Below are positions 13,101 through 26,900 of a DNA stretch of 64,000 nt, in pieces. This DNA is from Struthio camelus. Lineage: Eukaryota; Chordata; Aves; Struthioniformes; Struthionidae. The stretch lies in contig NC_090981.1 of NCBI RefSeq assembly GCF_040807025.1, positions 68,209,645-68,273,644 on the forward strand. Reading direction: 5' to 3'. The notes below the pieces were generated by a model. That model saw only the letters and a list, made by a program, of their open reading frames with translations, was not told where the DNA came from and searched no databases. The position numbers and the translations under genes were made by a program. How positions within the stretch are numbered: position 1 is the first letter of the stretch; each line of letters begins with the position of its first letter.

Positions 13101-16100
13101 GGTTTAAACATGTTCTTCCTTGTCTTATCCTTCTGTAGTTTCTTTGGCTTTCTCATATGCTGTCTTTTTTTGGGGGGTGGGGAGCGGAGTACCACATTTG
13201 ACATTTCTTTGTTTCACTTTGGAACTAAAGGGCAGGAACTCAGTCAGGCGCTGTTCTTGAGCAATTTCTTTCCACAGAAAAATAAATCAAGTTTTTATCA
13301 ACTCCTGATGACACAGGTCATACAGTTTCCTGCATTTCACTAGAAACCAAGTAGCTAGCAAGACACAAGGATTTGAAATGGTAAACAGATGCAGCGACTG
13401 CCATCCCACTCAGCTACCACACATCTGGAGTCAGTTTTCCAGGCTAAGAAGCCCTTTGAAAAGAGAGTTTTGGCAGAGTGTGAAACCATGAGTCACAGAT
13501 CCGAGTTCTGCTCGTATTAGATGGCTCATATATGCCACAGCTGTTTTTAACAGGGCAAACAGACAAGCAACACTAACCAAAAAACCGCCAGCTATTTCTA
13601 AAACGGCGTTGGACTGGTTTATGAAGGAGTTACATACACTGTCGGTGCCTGCAACGTCACGGCCCTAAACTCTTCCCAGCACTTTTCTCCCAGCCTTGTC
13701 TCTGTATTTGTTGTTTACCAAAAATTTGATTTTTTTGTTTTTTCACTTGCATTTTTCCCGAATACAGGGAACTCGGACGAAGGCCGGAGCAGTCGAAGGT
13801 TGCATCACGGGAAGCGGAGCTATGCCCCTGAGCTCACACCTGCCTTGGAGGGCAGAAGGGGCTTCGCCACCGCAGGAGCTGCTCGTGGTGCTGAGCTCCC
13901 TCCAAGTCCGTGCTGTGCTGTGAGACACGGGAAGAGATATTGAGAAGAATTACGCTATGGCCAAGAAAATCATTACCTTCATTACCACTGGATTAAAGTA
14001 CCTGGCTAATAATAGAAGCAATTACCCGTACGTTGCTTTCACAAGCTCGCTGAAGAGCTCTTTATCCTTGTTAGCATGTAGGACCACACAACAGTCGCCT
14101 TCAATTTGCTACCAATTTCGGAATAAAATAGTTCGTTTGGCTATATTTACCTAATTAGGATTTATTCAAGAAGCTAAAACCTAGCATATGGCATGTGTTC
14201 CTCACTATTTAGTATGCAAAATCATTATGTTCTTCTGTGGCTCCTCGCAGCATTCCAGGAAAGAGAAAGTAAACAGAAAAGTATTAAGGGCTATTTTGCA
14301 TGTGTTAATATCTGTGGTTAGGTTTTCTAATTAGCAGCAATAATACTAAGTAACTCAATATCCAGAATGAGTTCACGGCTATGGGAGGTAGCATCTTACC
14401 CCTCCTAAGCTTTCCTGCATTGAAACAAACCACTCTTGGCCTTCTCTCAGTTTGTCGTTTGATGGTAGGGCCACTCGAACCCCCTCTCATCCCTCACACG
14501 GGGTGACAGCGCCATAACTGCTAGGCTATAAACTTAAGTCCTGTCTGTGGTTTGGAGACTGCTAAATCAAACAAAGCTGAGCAGCTCCAGCTGGAGGAAG
14601 ACGGAGAAGGACCCGTGCCAGAATATCAGCTTTGTATACACATAATGTCCTGTGACGCTGGAGATGTAGGTTCAGTGCACAGTTTAAAAAAGACAGTTGA
14701 ACCTGGACCTCGCTCGTTTCCAGCCGGTCCCCCGACCTCAGTGCTGCTCTGTGCCACTCCTCAGCACCGTCTGCACGTGTAAGTGGTGGGGACCTGTTCT
14801 TGTGCTCAAGATACTTCATCCAGTGTCTTTTTTTCAATGCCCTTTTTTTCTAAACGAATAGATGCCTCCAGAAAGCATTTATTGATCAGTAGTCATCTAA
14901 CTAAAACTATTTTGACAGAAACTTCCCAAGGAGCTCACACTGAGCAGGACAGAAGTGCATGTGTTATGAGCAAGTAGCAAAAAAACACGCTTTTATGGAA
15001 ATACCCATTTAAATTGAAAATATATTCTGTTGGAGAACAACAGATAGCTTTAATGCCATATGAAAAAAGGAGGGCTATGCTAGGACTTTGAAAGCGAGAA
15101 ATATATAGAACCTGGAGTTTAAAAATAAACTAATTTTAAAACTAAATTTAAAAATAAAATAAACTCGTTTATTGGTCCAGTTCTTTTAACTCGTTCACTG
15201 CACTATCATGTGTAGAGGAGAGGTAAGTAAACAAAGGGCAAAGAGAAAACTAGGTAAAGTTTTAAAGCCCTGAGAAAACAATGCGAAATGCAAGGAACTG
15301 GAACACAAGATTATCAGCTGAATTGTGTGTTTTTAGGAGAGCTGGGGAAGCCTGAGGGGAAGTCAAAGCCTGAATGGGTTGATAAAACTTCCTGCAAGAT
15401 GGTTTATGTACAGACCACTCTTCTGTTCCAACATGAAATACCTCCTCCTGGCTTTGACTACCTGTTTGTGAAGAACAACCGTCTGATGTCAGCTATAGTG
15501 CTTTAGATGAAGAAAGATCATTAGAGAAGAAAGGTCATCTGATACCAGCTATAGCACCAGACAGAGCACATTTTTCAAACCACATTTCAGGGGAGAAGAG
15601 CATTTTTAATGACTCTAACGAAAGCAATACAAAGTCAATACACCGCACTCTTTGAATCCCCATCCTCACGACAGTGTGGCCAGGACATCCAAACGTGGTT
15701 CCCTTCACACCAGAGATCTCTAAGGCAGAGAGGTTCTCCAGTGGGAAAAATCTTCAGCAGGGAACATCCCTGGGTGAAAGATGTATGCCTCACAGCTGGG
15801 ACGGGAGCAGCTCCACGAACCAGGCAGGACCCTAACCCACGTTGACACAGTTTAGGACACACAACAGTAGTTTCTTCAGTTAAGTGCTTTCCCTCTGATC
15901 TATTAATAGATCCAAAGTAATGCTTTTCTTATATCCTGATCTCCTCTAGACCGGCTCAAAATGTATATCTCAGTAGGACTGCTAAGTGAAACGTGTGGTT
16001 TTGAGTTTTAGGAAGTGTAAATTCAGTTGCAATGCAACACTAGGTAAACATTTCACTCTCTCCACCTGCCCCTGCTGAAGCCACATCAGCACTTCCACGT

Positions 16101-18449
16101 TTGACGTTAGTCTCCCTGCCAGTATCGCACGTGTCAGTCTGACCTTGAAGTTACCTAGCTCCTCCATCTAAAGGAAGGGCACCCACACTCTACCCATCTA
16201 AATGGCAATCCCCCCAAATATCGATGCTGCTTGTAGCTGCTGCGGTCTCAAAAGAATAAAATACCTAGGCAGAATATCAGAAGTACGCTTTCTCTCTCAC
16301 AGTCTCTACACACCCAGCCAACAGTGAGTCAGACCTTTATATGCAGATTTATCTGTATCAACATTTATTCTTCGTCACTATTGATGGTGCCCTGTTAATG
16401 GATGAGCCCAGCCCCCTTCCTCTGACAACAGCAACGAGATTGCCTTCGACTTCAGCAGGAAGAGGAATTGGGCTCGTTATTAGTAAACGATCTCACCGTG
16501 TGTTTCTGCTTGATCAGTCATGAGTTCCATGAGGGTTATCCTCATTTATGGTCACTTTCAAAGCCTTATTATTTTTTAATGATGAACCATAATATTTCTG
16601 CACGCAGGCTGAACTGGAGCAGACTAGAGCTGGCTTCCTTTGATATCCAATGAATTCTAAAACGACACCTGAGCTCCGAGCTCTGTGCTGCAGGCGTGTG
16701 TTATGCACGCTGAGCAATGCAATCTATACCATCTATATTCATTAGTTCCTACAAACAACTTCGCAAATACTGATGCTGAGCAAAAACTGTAGTGTATTTC
16801 AGCTGATCAAATTGTGCAAAAACCTGGATAACACCATCTGTATTTTAACACGTTTGCAGCTAAAGGGTGCTGAAATCACAGACATTTGGTAGTTTTCTCA
16901 GACTAATTGACACCTTATGTAGGTTAGGTTATCAATTTTTACACTAAAACCAAAAAAATGATTAATGCAATACGCTATTTTGATTTTTAAACACTCTTAA
17001 TTTTCAATAGTTGTTTCATCTGCTAGTTTAGTACTGGATAAAGAAAAAGTTTAGGACACCTTACCAACGGACAGGAGCGATGAACTGGGAGCTTGACTTT
17101 TCTAGAATACAAGGCCCCCTCTCTGTACTACAAGACCCTCTCCTTCTACAGAATAAAGGGGCTCAGAAAAAGGGGCCTTTAATGTATATATTATATTCAT
17201 TGCTAGTTATCTTACCATAAACTGATCTGAAATTACTCCCTGAGGTCCACTGAAGTCATCGACTAGACCTGCACCAAGGGTAATGGGAGTTTAGATAGCT
17301 AACTGCTATGAATGTAGACACATACATTTAGACGTCTTAATCTACAAACTGAAACCGACTCCAGATTGTCACTTTTGTTGTGGGAAATTTACCTGTAATA
17401 ATATTAGCATGAACTACTCACGAAACGCAACCTTTACAACATATTGCACCAAGCAGATGAATGACACAAGGGCTTCTATATCTTTCATGCCCATGGTCTC
17501 AGTGTTTCAAATGCCTTGCTCCATAGCTGGTCTACACGTGTAGCTATGTAAACCAGTAAGATGACCTGAAGGGGAAACTCAGTTTTATATGTAGGCCATA
17601 GTAAGTGTAAAGAATATTAGTGCTGTTCTTATTGACTGCAACGTGACCACGAGAGGAGCGGAGCGATGAGTCTAGCTCACGCTCTACAAAGCAGGGAGAA
17701 AGAATTCCCAGTTTCTCAGCAGTGACCTGCTGGCACCCTGGATAATAGATAGATTGTCATGAGCAGCCATGGGATTAGGGAACAATCCCACCAAAAACCC
17801 TGCAAACCTTGGCAGAGTCTGGATATTACCAATTTTCCTATAAGATGCTTACCCACCCAAGAATGACAACAAACTGCAAATCACAGCATTGCTAACAGTA
17901 TGATAATTAGGTGTCTTATTCGCCTACAATTAAACAAATTACCCATCTGCACAAAAACATGTTTCCTCTTCTAGCTAGGATGAACTGTTAGTATTGGAAA
18001 GATTTTGAATGCATCCTCTGAATTCTTTTTTGAGGTTATTCCACTATTAGTTATACCTGTAACTTTGGCACTACTGATGCCACCTAGACTTCCTCATGTT
18101 GCCAAAGGAGGAGGTGGGAGAGGTTCCTGCCCCGCCAACCTGGCCCTTGAACTTCGAAACGTGTTTACGTGGAGGCAGGTCCAGCAGAGCCAGGTGCAAG
18201 CAGTCTGGTGAACATTCAAGCTGGAAAGACACGTCGGCTGTCCCCGGTAAAGGCCATGCCACCTGTCCAACTGGTTTTGCTCTCGCTGTGGTCTCTCCTG
18301 GCCATACCACAACTGGGGAGAGATTACAATCACTTTCCACTATTGCAAGCTTTTCATTTGCTAGTGCAAGTGATTCTTACTGACATAAGTCCTAAATTAA
18401 ATCAAACACAAGTTTTCAAAGCAATCAAGCATGATGACTAATTAAGCTA
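13101..18449. other. Intergenic DNA, no gene recognised
   Basis: No exon or repeat family was recognised. The short frames at 13.7-13.9, 15.3-15.5 and 18.0-18.4 kb occur on both strands and are best read as chance. A 12-bp palindrome with a central CACGTG E-box lies at 17532-17543. Confidence 0.55.
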
Positions 18450-18720
18450 TTCTACCTCCCTTAGTCATTCATTTTAATAATCAGTGTCCTTATCTTTTAC
18501 ACTTGGAAACCATTAACAGATTTGTTCATTTGTTGTCATTATCTGCTGGAACCAGAATTTAATGCTTGCCAAAACCAGAATCATGAGTTATTTACAGAGG
18601 TAAATGATTATAGAGAATAAAGCCTTTATATAGCTGCCTCTTTGTGGCATCATAAAGCATTTGGGATTTGTATAAAACATATCAGAAAGTTCCCTATCCT
18701 ATTTCTTCTGCTGAGAATTT
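18450..18720. promoter_or_regulatory. Candidate conserved noncoding element
   Basis: AT-rich but complex sequence with repeated homeodomain-core words (TAAT, ATTA), CATAAAGC and TTTATATAG motifs and no low-complexity runs. Open frames are short. The character is that of a developmental enhancer; I infer this from composition and motif density only. Confidence 0.22.
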
Positions 18721-19899
18721 GAAAACTTCAACTCCTTTTGGAAAAAAACAGTTGTAGCAGCTGCAGGATGTGTAACGTATCAGCTCAAAAGCTGTCGCTC
18801 CCAAAGCTGGGGTGTGCCACAATTCTCTTCTTGCAAAATATTATTCACATAGAACTCAAATTCACCAGCTGGCGTAAGTGGCCATCAATCCATCCCAGCC
18901 ATCACGCATTTATTTGAAGAGTAGATATAACTCTGTAGATCATATATATGAGCCTGTCCACTTGAGTAAACACATTGGCTATTGTGCACTTAAATTCTTG
19001 AGCGCAACCTTGCAGTAATGTTGGGCTGAGGGTTTTTTTTTTTTTTAATGGAATAATATTTTAAAGTGATTTGTTTCTTAGTTACAGGATGCAGATAACA
19101 ATAATGCTGTAAATATTGTAATGTGTGGAGGACAGTAACTCAGGAAGATTCAGTCAGCTATCCAAACAAGGCATACTTTATTACTACCTTTGCTGAGAGT
19201 GTTGTGCTCAGATTCTGAAGCATATTTCCAGGTTTATTGTACATGAGCGAATGAGCAGAGTCGGATCCGCTCAGTGAGATTTATTGAGGAAGGTATCTGG
19301 TATTTGACCTGTGTTTGGACAATTCTCCAAAAGTACCACTATACCTTCAGAACTGCTACCGTATTAATATTTTACATACATTTACGATCCAACTGCATCG
19401 TGGATCACACCTTAACCTGATAGGAACTAGTGTATCAGCCTATTGGCAATCTGACCTCTGCATGGTGCCGCTGAGTAAATCTTTTCTAACAAAGAACTCT
19501 GTTAAGGAGAAGAGGTTTTGTTCCGTTTGCACACTGCGTGCGAGGATGTGGCGGTTTTCTCTAATGTGCTTGCTATGGGGGATTATCCTCACACTAGTCT
19601 GATGGGAAATTAAGTTCAATACACCATTCGTGTTGTAAATAAGCTATACACAGCCTTTCTGCAAATGGTGTCTGTAGGCCTGATACTGATTCTCTGTTCT
19701 GTGAAAATATGTGATATTTTATGGGTTTTTAGATTTGATTTCTTATTAGATGGCGTCCTTCTAAACAAGAAAAAGAAATATTTAATTACAAAAATTAGAT
19801 CTCCTGCAGTCCATTCTCTTAGAACAAAGGTTGCTAGACAAAGGGATGCTGTGCAGGAAAAAGTCTGAAACAAATTCATTTTCATTTTCACTTTTCCAT
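18721..19899. other. Intergenic DNA with a T14 tract
   Basis: No gene was seen. A run of 14 T lies at 19033-19046. Frames up to 95 codons (19315-19602, plus) have no recognisable domain. Confidence 0.55.
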
Positions 19900-20160
19900 G
19901 TTAATTGTATTCATTCACATATCTGGAAGTAATTACAGACAAAGAAGAGAAATCAATGAATTTAAATAATAACTATTAACTTTTTCACTAGGTACATTAA
20001 TTTTATGACAAGTCATTTGCCTATGATAATTAGTTTGGTGATACTGATGTACTTTCTTAATAAATCATACAAAATAAATGGACTTGAAAGTTACATTATT
20101 TCAAATTAGAAATAAGGTTTTGTATGTAAATGGTGAAAAATGGTGACTTCTGTCAGATCG
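19900..20160. promoter_or_regulatory. Candidate conserved noncoding element
   Basis: Dense ATTA/TAAT cores, including GATAATTAGT near 20024-20034, occur in unique-looking AT-rich sequence without simple repeats. It resembles homeodomain-bound regulatory DNA. The support is weak and compositional. Confidence 0.22.
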
Positions 20161-20945
20161 ATGGGAATCAGGACAGTATAAAACATTAATAGGGAGAATT
20201 TTATATTTTTGGAAGCTCTCAGTATGACATTAATGTTTTGGAGGAAACAGAAAAGTATTCATATGGCCTTGCTCAATGGAAACCATCTTCTTCAAGCTGC
20301 TGCAGTTTGTATTTTCTAGGGCCAAAGACAATTTTAAAGTGCCAGGGCTGCTCCATTGCCATCCGGAAGAGAGCGGAGGGTGACCAGCACCACCTCGATG
20401 ACCCCAGGGCCCGTGCAGGGAACAGAGCGGAGCTGCCCCCGCGTGATAACATTTTGGCCACCCCAAACCTGGCTCCTCCAGTGTGCGATGCCCAGGATGA
20501 CTTTAGCCCCAGGACACTCCACAGCCCTGCTATCGCGCAGACCGCCTTGAAAACAACGGCCAGTGGACAGACGTGGCCTCTGCTGCTTCTGCTTGGGAGG
20601 TGACAATTTTCAAAGCGGCAACTTGGTGGTCAGTGGACACGAGGAGGTGCTGTCAAATAAGAGTGGAGGCTGAAATATTAAAGCTGCTCTCCTGGGAAGG
20701 TGTTTTTCTGGTTTCACACATCCACAAACATCCAATTTCCTTTGCAAAGGGCAACACATCCCATTTGGACTTCACCAACGCAGAGATCGGGAGCACCGGC
20801 CTCATCTTCTGGAAGATCCATGTAACTGAGAAGAGCTCTCTGGGTCTGTTCACGCACGCTGTATCCTCCGGCTGTGCAACAGCGCCTGTTCCCAGCAGTA
20901 CAGCACAACACAGCAGTACAGCTCCTGTCCCAGCAGTGTGAAAAT
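20161..20945. other. Unassigned GC-richer block, open on both strands
   Basis: The part at 20.28-20.94 kb is richer in GC and CpG than its flanks, and overlapping frames of 60-122 codons run on both strands. High GC lengthens chance frames, and none shows a domain I know. It could be an old processed pseudogene, an exonised region or simply a GC-rich island. A short CAGCAGTACAGC-type direct repeat sits at its right end (about 20895-20925). Confidence 0.35.
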
Positions 20946-23900
20946 TACAGCCTGCTCCTTTTCATTAGGATTCATTACACTCCCGATCCAAACCCACAGC
21001 AGTCAGCCTACATATTCCTACAAACTGCAGCAAATATTGAATCAGCACTAATGCTCCAGTCTCATCTTTTTTTTTTTTTTCCCTATCATGGAGATAAAGT
21101 CTCCTCAAGATCAATTGAAGGATTAGAAAGTCTGCTGAAACCACGAGGGGTGACTCCTGACACAGGTAGAGGCTTGCTTTTTCTGGATGCAGCAGAGTGG
21201 GGCTGGAGAAAGAAATCCTTAGAATGGGAAACTATTTTTGCCTCAGCACTTTTCCATCAAACAGACCATGAATTCACTGCAAGTTAGTGGAGGAGGGATG
21301 TCAGCTGCAGATAAAAGCAGTCAGAAAATAAAAATTGTAATGCAGGTGAGAGAAAGCTGGGAGAAGGAGAAAGTCATTGCACCCCGTCTTACAAACAGGA
21401 AAGTTTTAAATCAATTTTTCAGGTGGCACCTAGGATTTTTTTAGAGATAGAATATGCTTGAATCAGAATTTTTTGATCAAGCAAGGGTCTGGTGGGCTTT
21501 TTTTTTTTCTCTTTTCCTTTTTTCTTGGTTATTTTTATCTTGTCTCTACATAAACTATTTATAATCTGTATCATTCCTATACCCTAAGGAAAGCTTATGG
21601 GCTAGAAGTGTCTTTGCTGAATTTTGTATTGCATCATTTTTTATCTATGTGAGATCCAAGAATAAAAACAGGAAAAATGAAAAGAGACAGTTAAGGAATG
21701 TGAACTATCCTATTTACAGAGCTTAATTTGCTGAAGTCCAGTTATCAACACATTGTATTAGTAGTTAAAGACACTACTCCAAATCTCTCACCACTTTAAA
21801 AGTTAGGGTTGATTGTTACTTCTAACTCAGATTTGATTTGTATACTTACATATTTGCATTTACAGAAGTGTAAAGAACATGGAAATTTTTCCTTTCTTTT
21901 GCATCTAGAAACGAATAGATGTTCAGCTGTGCTGATACTGTATGTGCTTCATGACACATATGCAATTAAGTTTTACCCTCACAAATGCCTAGACAAATGA
22001 TTTTTCACCTCCCGTACCTTTGCAGATTTTGTGGGATGTGAAGCAGCCTGGCATGACGGACAGAGAGCTCCAAAACCCCTGATGAAGTGGTGTCTGCATG
22101 ACAGTAAAGTGGACCTCTACGTGAAGACATCCCGCCTGGCAAAGGAGGCCTGCCACACAGTATATAAAACCTAGCGTTGACCAAATCAAGGGACCATGCA
22201 GCGGAAAGGCTTCACTCGGTGCACATTAGCAGCTGGAAAGAAGCATTAGACAGCTGGAGAACATGACTCCCCGGATGTCTTCTCAGGACGGTCGAAGAGG
22301 AGTTACGAAGAGAAAGACTTGACAATTTTTTGGACACACCAGGGCATAGATACCCCAAGTTTTCTAAGGCCTACCAAGCAAGGTTTGATTAACCCAGAAG
22401 GAAGAGCCAAGCTCATTTGGCACTCTTCCCTTTTGTTGGTGATAAATTACTACAGTCACTAAAATTCAGCCGGCTGATCCTGCTTGAATCTTAACATTGA
22501 ATAGCTGCGATGGCCTATTTGTTACCGATTCTTTGGAAAGGGAAGTAAAAGCAATATTAAAAATATGTAAGGAAAAGAGTTTGATGAATATATAAAACTG
22601 AGGACATGCTCTATTTGGCACATTTTCCCTATATGGCAAAGGAAGCTAGATTTATCAACTGCATGTCCATTTAAAATTAATCACTTGGTTCTGCTTACAA
22701 AATGATAAATGGTTATTACATTTAAAATATCTCCAATTATATAGATATCAAAGTGCAGGTTCTGTGCCAAGCTTCTTTAAACTAAGCATGCATAAATAAA
22801 GGTATAACACAACGCTAGGAGTTGAGTTGCTAACCAGGATTTATAAGGCGACAAGGACTAACTTGGGCATGATACTGGATCTGGTACTTTCCATTATATT
22901 CACTCCCATTACAGGGAATCAAAGCTCAAGAATTAATGTGCCATGCAGCCGCCAAAGACCTACAGACTGGACTCCGTGGTCAAAATCTCATCTTAAATGA
23001 AATATAAGGCTTTTTTTTTTAAATTTACTTTTACTTCAGTGAGTCAGGATTTTAATCCTGTGTGTTTTACAGCAGTCAAAAAAGAAATGAACACCTTAAG
23101 ATGTACACCTTAATATTCTTCCCTCCCTCGGTTCATTCTTTTCTGTTTGAATATGACCATTGGTATCTTCATTTGAAATAAAGAAGAGATTTTTTTTTTT
23201 GCATCCACAGATGGAAATCGATTCACTTTGCAAATGGAGGGGCAAACATATCAAGCACTTCACGCAACTGGAAAAGCCTGTCTCGAGAAACCCGCCTGGG
23301 CTGGCCCACAGAGGGACACCCTGGATGAGTAATGCCATGGGGGCAGCATCATCCGTGCTCTTCCCATTTACCTATGGAAACGCCAGCTCTAGCAAGTGAA
23401 CGGTAAGGCCTTAGTTTCAGATCATAAAACATGATTACAAAAAGGTAATTTTCACTTCTAATGTGGTGTCTGGCTCTTTGCAGAGATAGCCAAGTTTTCC
23501 TAGTCTGAGTGTGCAGGTGCACCCACGTGTCGTGGCACGGTGCCACGCGAAGACACTGATTTGGACTGAGGAGCAATATAGCCAGGTTAGTGCAGCATTT
23601 CATCCAGCCTAATAAACCAAGTCACAACCCCTTGCTGCAGCCTTACGGCTTCTGGCTCTGGACAAAACTCATTCAGAGACAGTTCGGCGCAAATAGCTGC
23701 TTTGCTCCTTTTAGATGTACCACAACTATCCCCAAACCAAGCTATCAGCAGGTAATATTAAGCATGTGATATAAAATAAAACTGGACTGTAACAGCAGCC
23801 GTCTTCACTTGAACTAGTTTTTTTTTTTTTAATTCCCTGACCCACAAGCAAAATTGGTGCAGCCAAACGCTGCCCAGGAGCCACAGAGTAGAGACGTCTC

Positions 23901-26900
23901 CTTTTTCCCCGTGCACACTTTATTGTTCACATTACGTGTAACAGCTTCAACAGGAAAGAATGCAAAAACCTTCCTTTGCCAAATATCTCAAAACTGGGCA
24001 GTCAAAACGCTTAGCTGTAATACAGGTTGGCTCAGGTCTGTGACCTGACTCATTTAGAGACAAAAATGCAAAAGCCAGCACAGAAAAGTACCCTGTGCAG
24101 CGGTAAGACCTGCGTCCTCCCGGCTCCCGATTACTCATTTGTGCTTAGCCTCCAAGCCAGACTTGCCACAAAACATCGGTAAACTCCTCCTCCAACCCTC
24201 CCCTTTTTACTTTTATGTCCCATTTAAGCACGGGGCTGGAAACCAGCTCTGAGGCACAGCCCATCTGAAGGAGGGCTGGATTAGCTGTCTCCTGCCGCAG
24301 CGGCTGCCCGGCCCGCTGGATAGCTATCTCCGGCAGACAGAGAGACATATTTTGACATGTAAATCACAGCAAGGAAGTTCCTGCCGTGTGGGAGGAAGGG
24401 AAAGAGAAAGATTTCCTTTTACCGAACCTTATTAAAAAAATGGAAGAAAGTTCAATTCTAGAGAATGTCAAAGTGAGCCTTGGGAAACAATCCGTTAGGG
24501 AAAGGGAGCAGTAGGTGTGGTAGGTGGTTTTCATAGCTTCCCCTTTATGGACTGCAGCAGACTGGGGTGGAAAATATCTCACAGAAATGCAGGAAGGGGC
24601 GTATGAGAAAAGACTGAGCACAGAGTCAAAAATTTTGCAATAGCGGATTTTTGTAAGAAAAAAAGCAATGGGATTTGGAATACCTCCCTGAAATCGTTCA
24701 CCTAACTACAACCAGACCTCCTGAAACTCACTTGTGAAAGTAAATAAAGTCCCAGCTAGAAGCAATGTGACCTAATCTAGTCAGGGGAAAATGAAATGGG
24801 AAAATGAGATGGAGCATACTTGGATGATGGAAATTCTGAGTGAAGAGAAATATGTGGGAAAGAGCATTTTGATTTAGAAATGAGAGAAGTGTTTGTTTTT
24901 TTTTTTTCTGGAACAGATAGAAAAAGATATTCAGAATTGAACCACAGTAGTATATAGTAAAGAGAGTACTAGAGAGAACTCTGAAAAATGCGGGATAAAA
25001 AGCGGGATAAAAAGCTTTGGAATTTTTGTTCTCACCTTGGCAACCCTGCACTTTGTAACTTCCCCCTTGCCTGTTACCTTACGTTCTGCCGAGGAAGGGA
25101 ATTGAAAATTGCTGCAGCACAAGCATGCACCATAAGGACAGATGTCTTTCAGGATAAAAATACCAGGCACACAAACGAAAAGCTGGGGAGAGCTCTAATT
25201 TGCAGAAGAGCCTGCTGAAGGTGCACAAGGAAATGTGGAAATCAACATATTGATTTGCTGACTGGGACATCAGTTCTTCCAGATCAGAGCACAGTATCCA
25301 GCGTAGCACGAGGAAGGGTAAAATTAGAAGTGTGAGTGCAGAACATGATGTACTGGCAAGTTTACAAGCAATAGCTGCATCGCATTTTTTGTTGTTGTGT
25401 GAATATGATTTGTGAAGTGCTGTCTGGCTTAGGAAACCCAAACTGAAATGGATAGCATTTTTTTTAATTGCTAACCTTAGTGCTGAATGTAGACTAGACA
25501 ATTATAAGCTTTCCCTGCTACGGAGAGGCTTGGAACTGTATCATTTTTTACAACAATCGAATTTTCTGAAGTTGTAAATCTAAAGAAAAGATTGTAGTCA
25601 AAATATAAATGATCAGAGCAATATATTGTGTAGTAAAGTGTGAAGACTCGACGTTGCATAACCTTTATATCATTTTGTTTTCAAAGTACTAGCATTGAAC
25701 ATTAATATGTGACGGTAACAGAAAATGCAATATGAGGGCAACGTTACAGACAATCCATTTCATGAAAGAACTGCTGTGAAATACTTTTACTCCATGGATG
25801 GGAGAGGGAGGCAGGGAGTTATTGGGTTTTTTTGATTTGTCTTTTAACAGCATTTATGATCTGCTCTAAAACAGGCTAAAGGCAAATAAGATTAGGGATC
25901 CCTCTACATGAGGGAAATCCAATAACTTGGGATGGAATCCAAAATCGCCAGCTCTGTAAGAAGACGTCTGCCTGAAGTCACTGTTTGGCTTCATCTATTT
26001 TGTCCCTGATAACAAACCCCTGTCAGACGAGAGACCTGTGGTCCTCAGACTAAGCAAGTTGGACGAGCTTAGTCTCAACGTCCTTTGAAACAACAGGTCA
26101 CATCCGGATTGCGTCTAAGTACAGCGTTCCCATAACTCTTTGCATCTTGACCATACGTCTCCTTCATGCACCCCATTCCTAAGTCTTCCAGGGGTGCACG
26201 GTCTGCCAGGATACCCATGGAGGCAGTGAAAGCCCAAACTGCCATGCCTTGCATCCAAGCATGACTGAACCCCAGTGCATGTTATCCTCTACTCTATGCC
26301 TCTGTTTCCCCAAAATAGGAATTGCTTGGTTTAGCCCTGACACAAGCCCCAAAGTGAGCTAATACATAGGCACTGGGGAGAAAGCGGGAGCAAGGACCAC
26401 ACCGAAAGGACCACCACAAGGACCACCATCGAAACAGGAAGCAAACCAACCTCATGGAGCAGCTGACCCTTGAGTGTGCAGCTGCTCAAAGCCAGCTAGT
26501 ATGAAGACGACAAGGCATAAATTTTAAATCCCACCACACAAGTGCCTGATTCCAGCTGGGAGGCACAGTCACCCTCCCGGGAACCACAGAGCCCAGGAAT
26601 CTCTCCTGAATTTCAGTCAGAACCTACACATTTTATACCTTTTAAATGCAGCAGCATGTTGGTGCTGCTCATGTAAGTTATATAGACCTCACGGTTACAG
26701 CATATACCTAGGATGTTAAGCACTTTTTTCAGTGCTTGCCTCTGCCAGAGCAGCCTTGAACTACCTCCCGCGTTCCTGCAGAAGCCTCACGTCAGGCGTG
26801 GAGGTTATTTTGCCTGGGGAATTGTTCCCCCAAGACCCAGCTGGAAGTAGGTACTCCAAAGATATGAATTCAGCATTCAGTGAGCACAAGAGACAGCGCA

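Noticed and set aside
22150..22200. TATATAAAA followed by a GC-richer stretch, promoter-like
   Set aside because: TATA-like words are frequent in AT-rich DNA. No exon, donor site or CpG enrichment accompanies it.
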